DNA of 64,000 nt from Winogradskya consettensis (GCF_018332715.1 NZ_BOQP01000036.1:1-64000); one strand, 5' to 3'. Counted from the first letter of the stretch, positions 34,065 to 43,310 are shown. Numbers and translations are program-made. Notes: generated by a model from the letters alone, not told the origin.

Positions 34065-35840
34065 CTAGGCTTGCTGGTGCCAGGAGCGCCACAGGGCCGC
34101 GTACGTGCCGCCGGCCGCGACGAGTTCGTCGTGCGTGCCGAGTTCGCTCACCGTGCCGGCATCCATCACAGCGACCCGGTCGGCGTCGTGCGCGGTCTGC
34201 AGGCGGTGGGCGATCGCGATGACGGTACGGCCTTCGAGCACCGCGGCGAGCGCGTGCTCGGTGTGACGTGCCGACGCCGGGTCCAGCAGCGCGGTCGCCT
34301 CGTCCAGGATGACCGTGTGCGGGTCGGCGAGGATGACCCGGGCCAGCGCGAGCTGCTGTGCCTGCGCGCCGTCGAGAGTCTGCGCGTCACCTCCGACCAG
34401 GGTGTCGAGGTCGCCGGCCCACTGCGCTCCGACCGTGTCGAGGGCCGCACGCAGGTGCGCATCGGTTGCCCCGGGGCATGCGATGAGCAGATTGCCGCGG
34501 ATCGAGTCGTGGAAGACGTGGTACTCCTGCGTCACGAGGACGACCTGCTCCCGCAGCCGTTCGGGCCCGAGGTCCGCGATCGGCACGCCGCCGACGGTGA
34601 CCGTACCGGTACGCGGCCGGTCGATGCCGGCAAGCAGACGCCCGAGCGTCGACTTACCCGCGCCGGAGGCGCCGACGACCGCGAGCCGCTCACCGGGCCG
34701 CACCGTGAGGTCGATGCCGTGCAGCACGTCCCTTGCCTCTACCTGGCTTTCCCACCGCGGGGAAGGTCGGCGGCCCTGGTCATAGGCGTACCGGACGTCT
34801 GTGACGGCGATGCGGTCGTCGGCCGGTTCGGCATCCGTCACCGGACCGGGCTCGGCGAGAACGGCCAGACCTTCGACGCGCGCGAACGAGGCGCTGCTGC
34901 TCTGCAGCTCCTCGATCCACATCAGCACGACTTCCAGCGGCGCGATCAGTTGGCGCAGGTAGAGCGCGGCCGCGACGACCGTACCGATATCCGATCGATG
35001 ATAGAAGGCGCCACCGATCAGCAGCACGGCGGCGACCGGGAGGATGGCGGAGATGTCAACCGCCGGATACAGCACGGTACGCAGCCCGAGCGTCCGCAGC
35101 CGTGCCCGCCGTGACCCGGCGACCGCCTCGTCGACGGCGGTGATGCGGCGCCGTGCCAGCGACAGTGTCTCCACCGTCCGGGCTCCGGCGGCGGTCGCGG
35201 TCAGCTCCTCGGCGAGAATCGAGCTGGCGGCACCCTCGTCGAGGTAGGCCGCACGGGCACGCCGCAGATACCAACGGGCCGCCACCCAGGTGCCGGCGAG
35301 GCTGACAACGCCACATGCCCCGAGAATCGGGTCCAGCAGCACCACCGCGACGATGATGACCAGCACCTGCACCAACGAGATCAGGACGTCGGGCATGGCG
35401 TCGCGCAGCGTGGAGGCCACGGTCGAGACGTCGGTGGTGGCGCGGGCGGTCAGATCGCCGGCCGATGCCCGCTCGACAGCGACAGCGGGCAACGCGAGCG
35501 TACGGTCGAGAAACTCCTCGCGGACCCGTGCCGCTGTCCGCTCTCCGAACCGGAACGCCACCAGCCGCGCGTAGCGGGTGAGCACCATCGACACGGCCGC
35601 CATCGCGAGGATCACCACGGCGATCCGGTCGACGGTCCCGACCGCGGCGTGCCGTTGTGCGGTGTCGTGCGCGCCGGTGATGGCGTTGAGCATCCGCCCC
35701 AGCAGCCACGGCCCGAGCAGACCGGCGCTCGCGGCGAGCCCGTTCAGCGCGAGCACGACGGCGACCGGACCACGCTCCGGCCTGACCAACCGGCCGGCGG
35801 CGCGCCACACCTGACGGGAATCGGCGACCGGCATCGTCAT
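34065..35840 (-). CDS. ABC exporter half-transporter, catalytic NBD
   Basis: The 591-residue protein has six membrane helices (about residues 25-320) and an ATPase domain. Walker A is normal (GASGAGKST), as is Walker B (VILDEATALLD), and the switch His is present (AIAHRL). The signature loop reads LDGAQ instead of LSGGQ. It begins inside the previous gene's stop (ATGA, 35837-35840), so the two halves are co-translated. The partner has the opposite defects, so they likely form one heterodimeric exporter. Substrate unknown. Confidence 0.92.
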   Translation of the reverse strand: MTMPVADSRQVWRAAGRLVRPERGPVAVVLALNGLAASAGLLGPWLLGRMLNAITGAHDTAQRHAAVGTVDRIAVVILAMAAVSMVLTRYARLVAFRFGERTAARVREEFLDRTLALPAVAVERASAGDLTARATTDVSTVASTLRDAMPDVLISLVQVLVIIVAVVLLDPILGACGVVSLAGTWVAARWYLRRARAAYLDEGAASSILAEELTATAAGARTVETLSLARRRITAVDEAVAGSRRARLRTLGLRTVLYPAVDISAILPVAAVLLIGGAFYHRSDIGTVVAAALYLRQLIAPLEVVLMWIEELQSSSASFARVEGLAVLAEPGPVTDAEPADDRIAVTDVRYAYDQGRRPSPRWESQVEARDVLHGIDLTVRPGERLAVVGASGAGKSTLGRLLAGIDRPRTGTVTVGGVPIADLGPERLREQVVLVTQEYHVFHDSIRGNLLIACPGATDAHLRAALDTVGAQWAGDLDTLVGGDAQTLDGAQAQQLALARVILADPHTVILDEATALLDPASARHTEHALAAVLEGRTVIAIAHRLQTAHDADRVAVMDAGTVSELGTHDELVAAGGTYAALWRSWHQQA

Positions 35841-37543
35841 CGCAACGCCTCCGTGGCGTCGCCGGCGGTACGCGCCACCACGGTGCGGTAGCCCGAGTGG
35901 CCGGCAAGCAGATCGCAGTGCGTCCCGGCAGCGGCGACCACGCCGTCGACCAGGAACACCACCCGGTCGACCCGCCCGAGGATCAGCGGCGACGTCGTCG
36001 TGACCACGGTGGTGCGACCCGAACGGGCACGTCGCAGCCCGTCGATCATCGCGGCCTCGGTGTGCGCGTCGACGGCCGACGTCGGTTCCACCGCGAGCAG
36101 TATCTCCGGATCGGCGAGCAGTGCGCGGACCAGGCGCACCCGCTGCCGTTGACCGCCGGAAAGGTTCACGGCCTGGCCACGGATCCGCGCGTCCAGGCCA
36201 TCGTGCAGCCCCTCCACCACGTCCCTCGCCGCCGCGGCATCCACCGCGGTCATCACACGATCATCATCAGCTCCACCCAGGACATCCCTGAAGACCCCGG
36301 CGAACAGGTACGCGTCGTTGTCCGCGACCACGATCCGGCGCCGGAGTTCCTCTCCGTCGATCGCGTCGAGCCGCACGCCACCCCAGGTCGCCTCCGAGCT
36401 CGCGAATCCGCCGAGGCGCTCGATGACGGCAGCGGGCTCGGCCGTGCGTGCGGCGACGAGTGCCACGAACTCCCCGGGCGCGATCCGGGCGCCGGACACC
36501 GGGTCGTGCAGCTCCGACGGATCGAGCGGTGCCGTGCCGGTGCCGGCCGTACGACCCGGTGTCAGATTGAGGAAACGCACGATGCGGCTCGCCGCCACCA
36601 GCGCCCGGCTGAGCGACTCCCCTGCTTCGATGAACTGGAACACAGGGATGACCAGAAGCCCGGCGTACCCGTAGACGGCCACCAGTTCGCCCGGCTGGAT
36701 CGTCCCCTGCGCGGCCATCCGCGCCGCGATCCACGTCACGACCGCGAGGAACACCGCGGGCAGACCGACGCCACACGCCGCGATCCAGCTGGACACCGCG
36801 CCGAGGCGATACCCCTCGGCCCGCAGCACGGCCGAGCCCGCCCGATAGCGCCGCGCGAAGACGTCCTTGCCGCCGAGCCCGCTGAGCACACGCAACCCGG
36901 CAACGACATCGACGATCTGCGCGGTCGTGACACCCTGCTGCTGCCGGTACGCGGCCCCGGTGTGGTTCAGCCGTCTGAGCAGCGGCCCGACCACGCCCGC
37001 CAGGATCGGCACGCCGGCCAGGACGATGACCGCCGGCAGCGGCGAGATCGTGAAGAGCAGAACCGCGACGACCCCGTACGCAACCAGGGCCCCGAAACCC
37101 GGACCGGTCATCGTCAACGCCCCGGCAACCGCCCCGACATCACCGATCCCGATCGTGACCACCTCACCACTGGTCACCTGCCGCGCCAGGGTCGCCCCGA
37201 GCACGGTGGCATGCCGGTTGACCGCGGTCACGGTGCGAAAGGCGCCATCCATCCGGACACGGGTCATGGTCCGATGCCGCATGATCGACAGGTACGCGGT
37301 GAGCACGCCCACCCCGACCAGCGCGGCAACCCATTCGACCAGCCGCCCGTAATCACCGGGGATGAGGCCCTGATCAACCGCCTCGGACAACAGCCACGGC
37401 GGAACGATCAACCCGATCATCCAGGTGGTGCCGAGGAACGCCCCCGCCACAATGCGTGCGGGCTGACATCGCGCCAGCCACAGGAGGTACCGGCCGGGCG
37501 TACGAATGTCGTTGAGCCGGGGCGGGGCGTACGTCTCGACCAT
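35837..37543 (-). CDS. ABC exporter half-transporter, degenerate NBD
   Basis: The product (568 aa) has an N-terminal exporter membrane domain. The ATPase domain keeps LSGGQRQRVRLVRALL, but the Walker A lysine motif is missing (GEFVALVAARTAEPAA) and Walker B reads LLAVEPTSAVD, with Val for the metal-binding Asp. It therefore cannot hydrolyse ATP itself, but its intact signature can complete the partner's active site. ATG at 37543 was chosen at the start of the conserved region. A VOC-family remnant lies upstream. Confidence 0.9.
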   Translation of the reverse strand: MVETYAPPRLNDIRTPGRYLLWLARCQPARIVAGAFLGTTWMIGLIVPPWLLSEAVDQGLIPGDYGRLVEWVAALVGVGVLTAYLSIMRHRTMTRVRMDGAFRTVTAVNRHATVLGATLARQVTSGEVVTIGIGDVGAVAGALTMTGPGFGALVAYGVVAVLLFTISPLPAVIVLAGVPILAGVVGPLLRRLNHTGAAYRQQQGVTTAQIVDVVAGLRVLSGLGGKDVFARRYRAGSAVLRAEGYRLGAVSSWIAACGVGLPAVFLAVVTWIAARMAAQGTIQPGELVAVYGYAGLLVIPVFQFIEAGESLSRALVAASRIVRFLNLTPGRTAGTGTAPLDPSELHDPVSGARIAPGEFVALVAARTAEPAAVIERLGGFASSEATWGGVRLDAIDGEELRRRIVVADNDAYLFAGVFRDVLGGADDDRVMTAVDAAAARDVVEGLHDGLDARIRGQAVNLSGGQRQRVRLVRALLADPEILLAVEPTSAVDAHTEAAMIDGLRRARSGRTTVVTTTSPLILGRVDRVVFLVDGVVAAAGTHCDLLAGHSGYRTVVARTAGDATEALR

Positions 37544-37560
37544 GCGGAAGCCTACCGCCC

Positions 37561-37830
37561 TCAGGCACTGCTCCAGGATCGGGTGGACAGCACCAGGCGG
37601 TACCCGTCGGGGTCCTCTACGGTGACGCCCCATCGATCCCAGTACTGACCTTGGGAAACCCGTCGGCCACCGTGCTCCTCGAGCCGGGCCATCAGGGATT
37701 CGTCCACCGGCCCGGCCAGGTAGATCACGAGCAGATCCTCAATGGTCGGTGTGGGCGGGACTGTCAGCTGCGGGCCGCCGACCAGTTCCAGATGCCAAGC
37801 GGCATCGGTGCCGCAGGGTCGATCATCAAC
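37561..37830 (-). pseudogene. VOC/glyoxalase-family protein, N-terminally truncated
   Basis: The frame encodes CGTDAAWHLELVGGPQLTVPP and later MARLEEHGGRRVSQGQYWDRWGVTVEDPDGYRLVLSTRSW, which is the C-terminal half of a VOC-fold protein (EDPDGYRLVL carries the metal-binding Glu). The N-terminal half of the fold is missing and there is no in-frame ATG or GTG near a ribosome site, so it looks like a decayed gene. It ends 18 bases upstream of the ABC start. Confidence 0.6.
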
Positions 37831-37883
37831 CAGCTCCTTCCTCGTGACCGGTGGCCACTGTCCTCGTTGAACCCTGATTGAGG

Positions 37884-38843
37884 TCAATGGGGATACTGGC
37901 GCGGGATGCGGGGTGAGATCTCCTCGCGGAACGCGGTGATTCGCCGGGTCACCTGCGGCCGCCCCCATGTGTTCTCGATCCGGTCGAGATAGAGGCAGCG
38001 GGCGGCGAGTTTGTCCAGGTCGACCGTGAAGTACATCGCCATCAACGGATTCACGAACAAAGTGCTGCCGTGGGTACGCCGGGTGAAGTTGATGTCTCCG
38101 AAGGCGCCGGCGGTGGCCGCGGCGATCTGGCCGTGGACGATGCTGGGGCGGTCCGGGGTCGCGGCCTGGGCGTGGGCGACCGCCTCCCGATAGAGCTCGG
38201 CCTCGCCACTGTCGCCCGGGATCGACAGAGCGCCCAGGTAGCCGCCGTCGCGGTCGAGGGCGGCGAGGTTCTCCAGGACCTCGACGTGGTTGACGCCGTC
38301 GTGGGCGTCGATGCCGAAACCCAGGCTGGTGACCAGTTTTACCGGGACGTCGAGGCCGGCGACCGCGGCGAGGCTGGTGATGTCCTCGACCGGGGTGCCG
38401 AGGTTGCTCTCGTCGCCGCGCAGGAGGATGTCGGTGCCGCCGTCGACGAGGACCACCGCGTCGATGTGCAACGTTTCGATCAGGTGGCGGTAGGCGTCGC
38501 GCAGTCGTTCGACGCCCAGCGGCGGGAACGCGTACACCGTGGAGGGCAGGTTTTTGGATGCCAGCCAGCGGGCGAGTGTCCGTTCGGGGAAGTACCAGTC
38601 GGTGCTGGTCGTGGCCGGGGTGACGGCGGCGACGTTCTCCGCGATCCAGTCCGCGCGGTCGAGCAGGACGAGCTCGGAGAAGGACAGGCTCGCGAGGTGC
38701 ACCTGCGCGCCGTTGTCCGACAGGGCGAGGGCGAGCGGCAGTCCGGCGTACACGTCGAATCCGCCGCCCGCACCGGCGATCAGAATGTTGCGTGCCGGGG
38801 CGAGGGCGGCGAACAATGGCGGGACGATCAAGGATCCTGGCAC
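37884..38843 (-). CDS. DUF1152-family protein
   Basis: The 319-residue protein has the pattern of the DUF1152 family: an N-terminal glycine-rich loop ILIAGAGGGFDVYAGLPLALAL, a central DAVVLVDGGTDILLRGDESNLGTP, and LVTSLGFGIDAHDGVNH. The acidic loops suggest a metal- or sugar-phosphate-binding enzyme, but no activity is established. GTG start at 38843. It lies downstream of an alpha/beta hydrolase on the same strand, separated by the 13-bp tandem repeats at 38853-38899. Confidence 0.8.
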   Translation of the reverse strand: MPGSLIVPPLFAALAPARNILIAGAGGGFDVYAGLPLALALSDNGAQVHLASLSFSELVLLDRADWIAENVAAVTPATTSTDWYFPERTLARWLASKNLPSTVYAFPPLGVERLRDAYRHLIETLHIDAVVLVDGGTDILLRGDESNLGTPVEDITSLAAVAGLDVPVKLVTSLGFGIDAHDGVNHVEVLENLAALDRDGGYLGALSIPGDSGEAELYREAVAHAQAATPDRPSIVHGQIAAATAGAFGDINFTRRTHGSTLFVNPLMAMYFTVDLDKLAARCLYLDRIENTWGRPQVTRRITAFREEISPRIPRQYPH

Positions 38844-38852
38844 TGGGCCAAG

Positions 38853-38899
38853 CTACAAGGCCGAACTACAAGGCCGAACTACAAGGCCGAACTACAAGG
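38853..38899 (-). repeat. 13-bp tandem repeat at a gene 3' end
   Basis: Three and a half copies of CTACAAGGCCGAA (on the + strand) run from 38853; in the gene's sense the unit is TTCGGCCTTGTAG. The hydrolase ends in CCTTGTAG, so each copy repeats its last codons plus the stop codon. The array continues towards the next gene's start, stopping nine bases before it. Confidence 0.85.
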
Positions 38900-39578
38900 A
38901 CAGCAGCAGATCCCGGACCGCGGCGGGCTGGGACAGGAACGGGTGGTGGCCCGCGTCGAGCTCGAGGACCCGGCCGGCCCGCTGAGCGTATTCGCGTTGC
39001 AGGCGCGCGGGCGTGCCCAGATCCTGTGCGCACACCAGATAGGTCGAGGGGATGTCATGCCAGGCCGCGGCCCCCACGGGCTGGCCGGTCACCTGCACGC
39101 TCTGCCGCGCGAGATGATCCGCCGCCTGCGACTGGACGTCGGTGTCGCAATCCTGCAGGAAAGAGTCCACCAGCAGCTCCGGGCGAACCCCGAACGTCCC
39201 GGCCGCGGAATCGACGTCCAGGAACGGAGCCGGGCCGCCATCACCGAAATCGGACAGACTCTGCCCCACCTCCGGCAGATAACTGGAGATCAACAGCAAA
39301 TGCCGCACGGAGGGTACGCCCGAAGCAGCCGCCGCCGTGACGATGCCCCCGTAACTGTGCGCGACCACGATCGTCGGCTCGTCACTGTCCGCCAGCACCT
39401 GACGCACCGCGGCGACATCCTCGGCCAGCCCCGGTCCACCGGCGCCTCCCGGCACACCCGCCTCCCCACAGCTCGGCAGCCCCGGCGTCACGCTCTCGTC
39501 CCGCAGGAGCCCCGCCACGCGGTGCCACCACCACGCCCCATCCCGTACGCAGGCCCCGTGCACGAATACGACTCTCAT
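38892..39578 (-). CDS. Alpha/beta hydrolase (RsbQ/esterase-like)
   Basis: The 228-residue protein has VVFVHGACVRDGAWWWHRV with the oxyanion-hole HG, nucleophile elbow HSYGG, and a C-terminal ELDAGHHPFLSQP carrying catalytic His. It resembles the salicylate-esterase/methylesterase group of small hydrolases. Start is ATG at 39578 with GGAGGT upstream. It is divergent from a TetR gene with a palindrome in the gap. Its 3' end is duplicated in the tandem array that follows. Confidence 0.9.
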   Translation of the reverse strand: MRVVFVHGACVRDGAWWWHRVAGLLRDESVTPGLPSCGEAGVPGGAGGPGLAEDVAAVRQVLADSDEPTIVVAHSYGGIVTAAAASGVPSVRHLLLISSYLPEVGQSLSDFGDGGPAPFLDVDSAAGTFGVRPELLVDSFLQDCDTDVQSQAADHLARQSVQVTGQPVGAAAWHDIPSTYLVCAQDLGTPARLQREYAQRAGRVLELDAGHHPFLSQPAAVRDLLLSL

Positions 39579-39595
39579 CGCGACCTCCACATCTG

Positions 39596-39611
39596 CCGTT
39601 TAGTTCAACGG
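39596..39611. promoter_or_regulatory. TetR operator candidate
   Basis: CCGTT-TAGTTC-AACGG is a 5-bp inverted repeat around six bases in the 68-bp gap between the hydrolase and TetR starts. It is 17 bases from the hydrolase start, overlapping its likely promoter. Confidence 0.45.
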
Positions 39612-39646
39612 TAGACGTACTCGCAGTTACGTGAAAAAGTGCGTCG

Positions 39647-40192
39647 ATGGGCCGTCAACCACAACCCGAGATCAAGCAACGGCTGCTCGACGCGTGCACC
39701 GACCACGCCCTCGCCCACGGCCTGCCCGACAAGCTCGAACCGTTCGCCACCGCCACGGGCACCTCGACCCGCATGCTGATCTACCACTTCACCACCCGCG
39801 ACGTCCTGTTACGCGCCGTGCTAGAGCGCGCCAGGCAACGCCAGCTCACCACGTTCGGTGACCTGTTACGCGGGCGACCCGGTCAGCCGTACCCCGTCAC
39901 GCTCGCGAATGCCTGGACGTTCATGACCGGTCCCGAGGGCCAGCCCTATCTCCGAATGTTCGGGCAGTGGCGCGACGGCGCGGCACAACAACTGCTACCC
40001 GACTTCCGCCGGGCCGCGACGACTGACTGGCTCGGACCGCTCGAGGACGGCCTGCGCAGTATCGATCAGTCCGGGCGCGCCACCCTGGTCCTCGCGGTCA
40101 TCCGCGGACTACTCATGGACCTCGACGCCACGGGCGACAGTGTCCGTACGAACAAAGCTTTCGCCGACTTCCTGAACACATTTGTGCAGTGA
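39647..40192 (+). CDS. TetR-like regulator
   Basis: The 181-residue protein begins with a TetR-type HTH (EIKQRLLDACTDHALAHGLPDKLEPFATATGTSTRMLIYHFTTRD), ending in the conserved IYHF recognition helix; the scaffold is slightly atypical. The ligand domain contains PYLRMFGQWRDGAAQ and a hydrophobic helix ATLVLAVIRGLLMDL. It is divergent from the hydrolase at 38892-39578, its likely target. Confidence 0.88.
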   Translation: MGRQPQPEIKQRLLDACTDHALAHGLPDKLEPFATATGTSTRMLIYHFTTRDVLLRAVLERARQRQLTTFGDLLRGRPGQPYPVTLANAWTFMTGPEGQPYLRMFGQWRDGAAQQLLPDFRRAATTDWLGPLEDGLRSIDQSGRATLVLAVIRGLLMDLDATGDSVRTNKAFADFLNTFVQ

Positions 40193-40319
40193 AGGCGGGT
40201 GATTCTGACGGCCTCCGATGGTTCCGGCCCACTTTTCGTGATGGATTCAGACCCACTCTACGGTTCACTTGACGCTGAATACAGGATCGGATGTACCGTC
40301 GAGACATGGAGACCGAGAC

Positions 40320-40649
40320 ATGGAGACAGTGACCCACGGCCAGGTCCTCGCCCGCTTCGGCCACGCCCTGTCGGACGCCACCCGGGCCCGGTTGCTGCTC
40401 GCCCTGCGCGAGGCGCCCGGCTACCCGGCCGAGCTGGCGGACCTGCTCGGCGTCACCCGGCAGAACCTGTCCAACCACCTGGCCTGCCTGCGCGGCTGCG
40501 GTCTGGTCGTCGCGGTCCCGGAAGGCCGGCGGACGCGCTACGAGCTCACCGATACCCGTATCCGGCATGCCCTCGACGACCTGCTGGGCCTCGTCCTGGC
40601 CGTCGACCCGGTTGCTTGCCCCGACGCCGCCGACAAGGATTGCTGCTGA
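40320..40649 (+). CDS. cmtR: ArsR/SmtB-family metal sensor, CmtR-like
   Basis: The 109-residue protein matches CmtR, the Cd/Pb sensor of mycobacteria: HALSDATRARLLLAL, then the recognition helix TRQNLSNHLACLRGCGLVV with Cys56 and Cys60, and a C-terminal Cys100 plus Cys108/109. In Mycobacterium tuberculosis CmtR the equivalent Cys57, Cys61 and Cys102 bind metal. ATG at 40320 was chosen at the domain start. TTGACG (40269-40274) could be its -35 box. The stop overlaps the CDF gene start (TGATG). Confidence 0.9.
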   Translation: METVTHGQVLARFGHALSDATRARLLLALREAPGYPAELADLLGVTRQNLSNHLACLRGCGLVVAVPEGRRTRYELTDTRIRHALDDLLGLVLAVDPVACPDAADKDCC

Positions 40650-41359
40650 TGAGCCTGCCGCTGATCCCCCTGGCCCCCGCCGGGCCGGCCCCGCAGCGCC
40701 GGTCCCAGCTCGCCCGTCGGATTCGGTTGCTGGTCGCCGCGACCATCACCTACAACGTGATCGAGGCCGCCATCGCGATCAGCGCCGGCACCGCCGCGGG
40801 CTCGACCGCGCTGATCGGGTTCGGCCTCGACTCGGTCATCGAGGTGTCCTCGGCTGCCGCGGTCGCCTGGCAGTTCACCGGCACCGACCCCGAGAGCCGA
40901 GAGAAGACCGCGCTGCGGATCATCGCGATGTCGTTCTTCGCGCTCGCCGCCTACGTCACCGTCGAATCGGCGCGTGCGCTGCTCGGCGGCGCCGAAGCCG
41001 CTCACTCCACCGTCGGGATCGTCCTCGCGGCGGTGTCGTTGGCGGTCATGCCCGGACTGTCATACGCCCAGCGCCGCGCCGGCCGCGAGCTCGGCTCCCG
41101 CACCGCGGTCGCCGATTCGAAACAGACGCTGCTCTGTACTTACCTGTCCGCGGTGCTGCTCATCGGGCTGCTGGTCAACGGCCTATTCGGGTGGAGCTGG
41201 GCCGACCCGATCGCCGCTCTGGTCATCGCCGCCGTCGCGATCAAGGAAGGCCGTGAGGCCTGGCACGGCGACGCCTGCTGCGCACCCGGCCCGCTTGCCG
41301 CCACCACGAAGAGCGCTGCGCCTGGCTGCGACGACGACTGCTGCACCGGCGAGCGATGA
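40649..41359 (+). CDS. Cation-efflux protein (CDF-related)
   Basis: The 236-residue membrane protein has about six hydrophobic segments and the CDF-like acidic positions GFGLDSVIEV (helix 2) and TAVADSKQT (helix 5). The C terminus is Cys-rich (GDACCAPG, PGCDDDCCTG) and probably binds soft metals. It starts within the stop of the CmtR-like gene, so the pair forms a self-regulated Cd/Pb-type resistance unit. This group of short CDF proteins often sits beside CmtR-like sensors. Confidence 0.85.
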   Translation: MSLPLIPLAPAGPAPQRRSQLARRIRLLVAATITYNVIEAAIAISAGTAAGSTALIGFGLDSVIEVSSAAAVAWQFTGTDPESREKTALRIIAMSFFALAAYVTVESARALLGGAEAAHSTVGIVLAAVSLAVMPGLSYAQRRAGRELGSRTAVADSKQTLLCTYLSAVLLIGLLVNGLFGWSWADPIAALVIAAVAIKEGREAWHGDACCAPGPLAATTKSAAPGCDDDCCTGER

Positions 41360-41514
41360 CCGGACGGCCGCGGAGGGGTTGACCAGCGCGGTCCTGATCG
41401 CCCTGCTCACGACCGGATTCGGGCACTTCGGGACCGGCCGCCCCGGGTGGGCCTGTGTCGGTCGCCGGTTCTCCTCCCTGGCCGTCAGCGGCAGGACCAC
41501 GCGGGACCCTGCGG

Positions 41515-41958
41515 TCAGTCGGTTGCCTCTGCTGCCTCGTGGAGGGTGCCGTTGAGCAAGCGAGCCGTCCAGCTGTGTGACTTGTAGAGCCACGTCGGGT
41601 CCGCGGACTCGGTGGCCGCAAGCCAGGCGAAGGCGCGATCCAGCCCACCTCCGGTGGTGAGCGCGGCGTGTGCCTCGGCGCGGACTCCGCTCGGCACTGC
41701 GTGGAGCGCGAGCACGCAGCGTGAAAGCTCGGGAGTTCCGCGGGTCCGGTAGTAGGAGGTGTTACCCATGTCGCGGTACCGGGTAGCCCTCAGCAGAATC
41801 GGATCGGTCGCGGAGCCTCCTTGCATCGTGAAGTCCAGCGACAGCAGATGCACACCGGCGACGCGCAGTGCCGCCTCGACGACCGTCCGCCCGACCGGGT
41901 AGGACCAACCGGCCTGCAACCTGTCGCGGTCGTAGGTGTCCCACGGCCCGTCCGTCAC
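41515..41958 (-). CDS. Hypothetical protein
   Basis: The 147-residue product has a DGPWDTYDRDRLQAGWSYPVGRTVVEAALR beginning and a central LDFTMQGGSATDPILLRATRYRDMGNTSYYRTRGTPELSRCVLALHAVP; the composition is that of a folded cytoplasmic protein. I do not recognise the family. Start is GTG at 41958. It is convergent with the CDF gene and shares a strand with the MFS gene. The 155 bases between it and the CDF gene hold nothing I can identify. Confidence 0.6.
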   Translation of the reverse strand: MTDGPWDTYDRDRLQAGWSYPVGRTVVEAALRVAGVHLLSLDFTMQGGSATDPILLRATRYRDMGNTSYYRTRGTPELSRCVLALHAVPSGVRAEAHAALTTGGGLDRAFAWLAATESADPTWLYKSHSWTARLLNGTLHEAAEATD

Positions 41959-42101
41959 CTACGTGACTGTACCGCCGGCCAGCGGCCGCAACTGGCCATC
42001 GGCCTGTCCGTCCCCGGCGTGACCGCACTGGCGGGCGGCGGGCGTTTGGCCGTCCGTCGCCGCGCGACTGCACCGGCGGGCGGCGGACCGGCAGGGCGAA
42101 T

Positions 42102-43310
42102 TCAGGCGCGGCGCAGGCGGCGGATCGGGGGGATGAGTAGTAGCGACGCGCATACCGCGGCTGTGACGGCGGTGGCGAGGAAGAGCAGGTCGCGTGGGGC
42201 GATGATGGAGGACACCGGGCCTGCGAGCGCCTGGCCGACCGCGACGCCGGAGACCGAGCCCGCCACTTCGTAGGCCGTGACGCGGTTGAGGACGTCCGGG
42301 GCGACGAGGGTCTGGACGCTGGTGGACCACATCACCGACCAGAACGCCCATGCCGTACCGCCGATCAGGTGGCCGGCCATCAGGCCTGGCAGCGGCAGGG
42401 CGAGCGCGATCGACAACGGCAGGCAGACGAACCCGGTCAGCGCGATCGCCCCCGCGGCCAAGGGGTGGGCCGGGCGGAAGCGGATCGCGATGAGGCCGCC
42501 GAAGACCGTGCCGGTGCCCATGGCGGCCATGGCCCAGCCGTATGCGGCCTCGCCGAGGCGGTCGCCGATCTGCTGGGAGCCGAGCGGGATGAGCGGGCCG
42601 AACACGATCAGGCCGAAGAACACCCAGATCACGATCACCGACCACATCCACGTACGGGAGCGGAACTCAGCCCACCCCCGGCGGAGGTCCCGCAGCACCG
42701 TGGCGGTGTGGTCGCGGGGTAGGACGACCGGGGCGTAGCGCAGCAGGGCCAGGCAGGTGGCGCTGGCCAGAAACGTTGCGGCGTCGAAGGTGTAGACCGT
42801 GCCGGGGCCGGTGAGGGCCATCATCAGCCCGGCCAGGACGGGGCCGCCCAGCTGGGTGGCGGCGTCGCCGATCTTCAGGGTGCCGTTGGCGCGCTGGGGG
42901 TCCCGGGCGACCAGGGGCACCATGCCGTTCACGCCGGGCTGGAACATCGCGGCGGCCGTGCCGGCCAGCGCTGACGTGAGCAGGAGCAGCCACAGCGGCG
43001 GCGTTCCGGTGAAGAAGGCGACCGCGACGACCGTCTGGGTGACCACCCGGACCAGGTCGGCGCCGACCATCATCGTGCGGGCGCCGATCCGGTCGGCGAA
43101 CACTCCGCCGAACACGATGAGCAGGACGAACGGGGTCGTCCAGACGGCAAGAACGTACCCGACGCCGGAAACGCCGTAGACCGCGCCGACGGCCAGCGCG
43201 GTGGCCACCGGCATCATGGCGTCGCCGAGCAGCGAGACCGCGCGGGCCGCGAAATACAGGGTGAAGTCCCTGGTCCAGAGCGTTGGCCGGGTGGCGAGAG
43301 CGGACTGCAT
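42102..43310 (-). CDS. MFS transporter
   Basis: The 402-residue protein has about twelve membrane helices. The loop between helices 2 and 3 (GGVFADRIGARTMMVGADLVR) carries the MFS motif A. The pattern ARAVSLLGDAMMPVATALAV at the start matches the enterobactin-exporter-like (EntS/MdtG) group of efflux proteins. I chose ATG at 43310 because the long frame upstream lacks MFS character. It is divergent from the GlxA-type regulator gene 73 bases away. Confidence 0.9.
   Translation of the reverse strand: MQSALATRPTLWTRDFTLYFAARAVSLLGDAMMPVATALAVGAVYGVSGVGYVLAVWTTPFVLLIVFGGVFADRIGARTMMVGADLVRVVTQTVVAVAFFTGTPPLWLLLLTSALAGTAAAMFQPGVNGMVPLVARDPQRANGTLKIGDAATQLGGPVLAGLMMALTGPGTVYTFDAATFLASATCLALLRYAPVVLPRDHTATVLRDLRRGWAEFRSRTWMWSVIVIWVFFGLIVFGPLIPLGSQQIGDRLGEAAYGWAMAAMGTGTVFGGLIAIRFRPAHPLAAGAIALTGFVCLPLSIALALPLPGLMAGHLIGGTAWAFWSVMWSTSVQTLVAPDVLNRVTAYEVAGSVSGVAVGQALAGPVSSIIAPRDLLFLATAVTAAVCASLLLIPPIRRLRRA

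Noticed and set aside
37848..37968. N-terminal extension of the VOC frame
   Set aside because: It overlaps the end of the DUF1152 gene and gives no VOC-like residues, so the VOC gene was called truncated.
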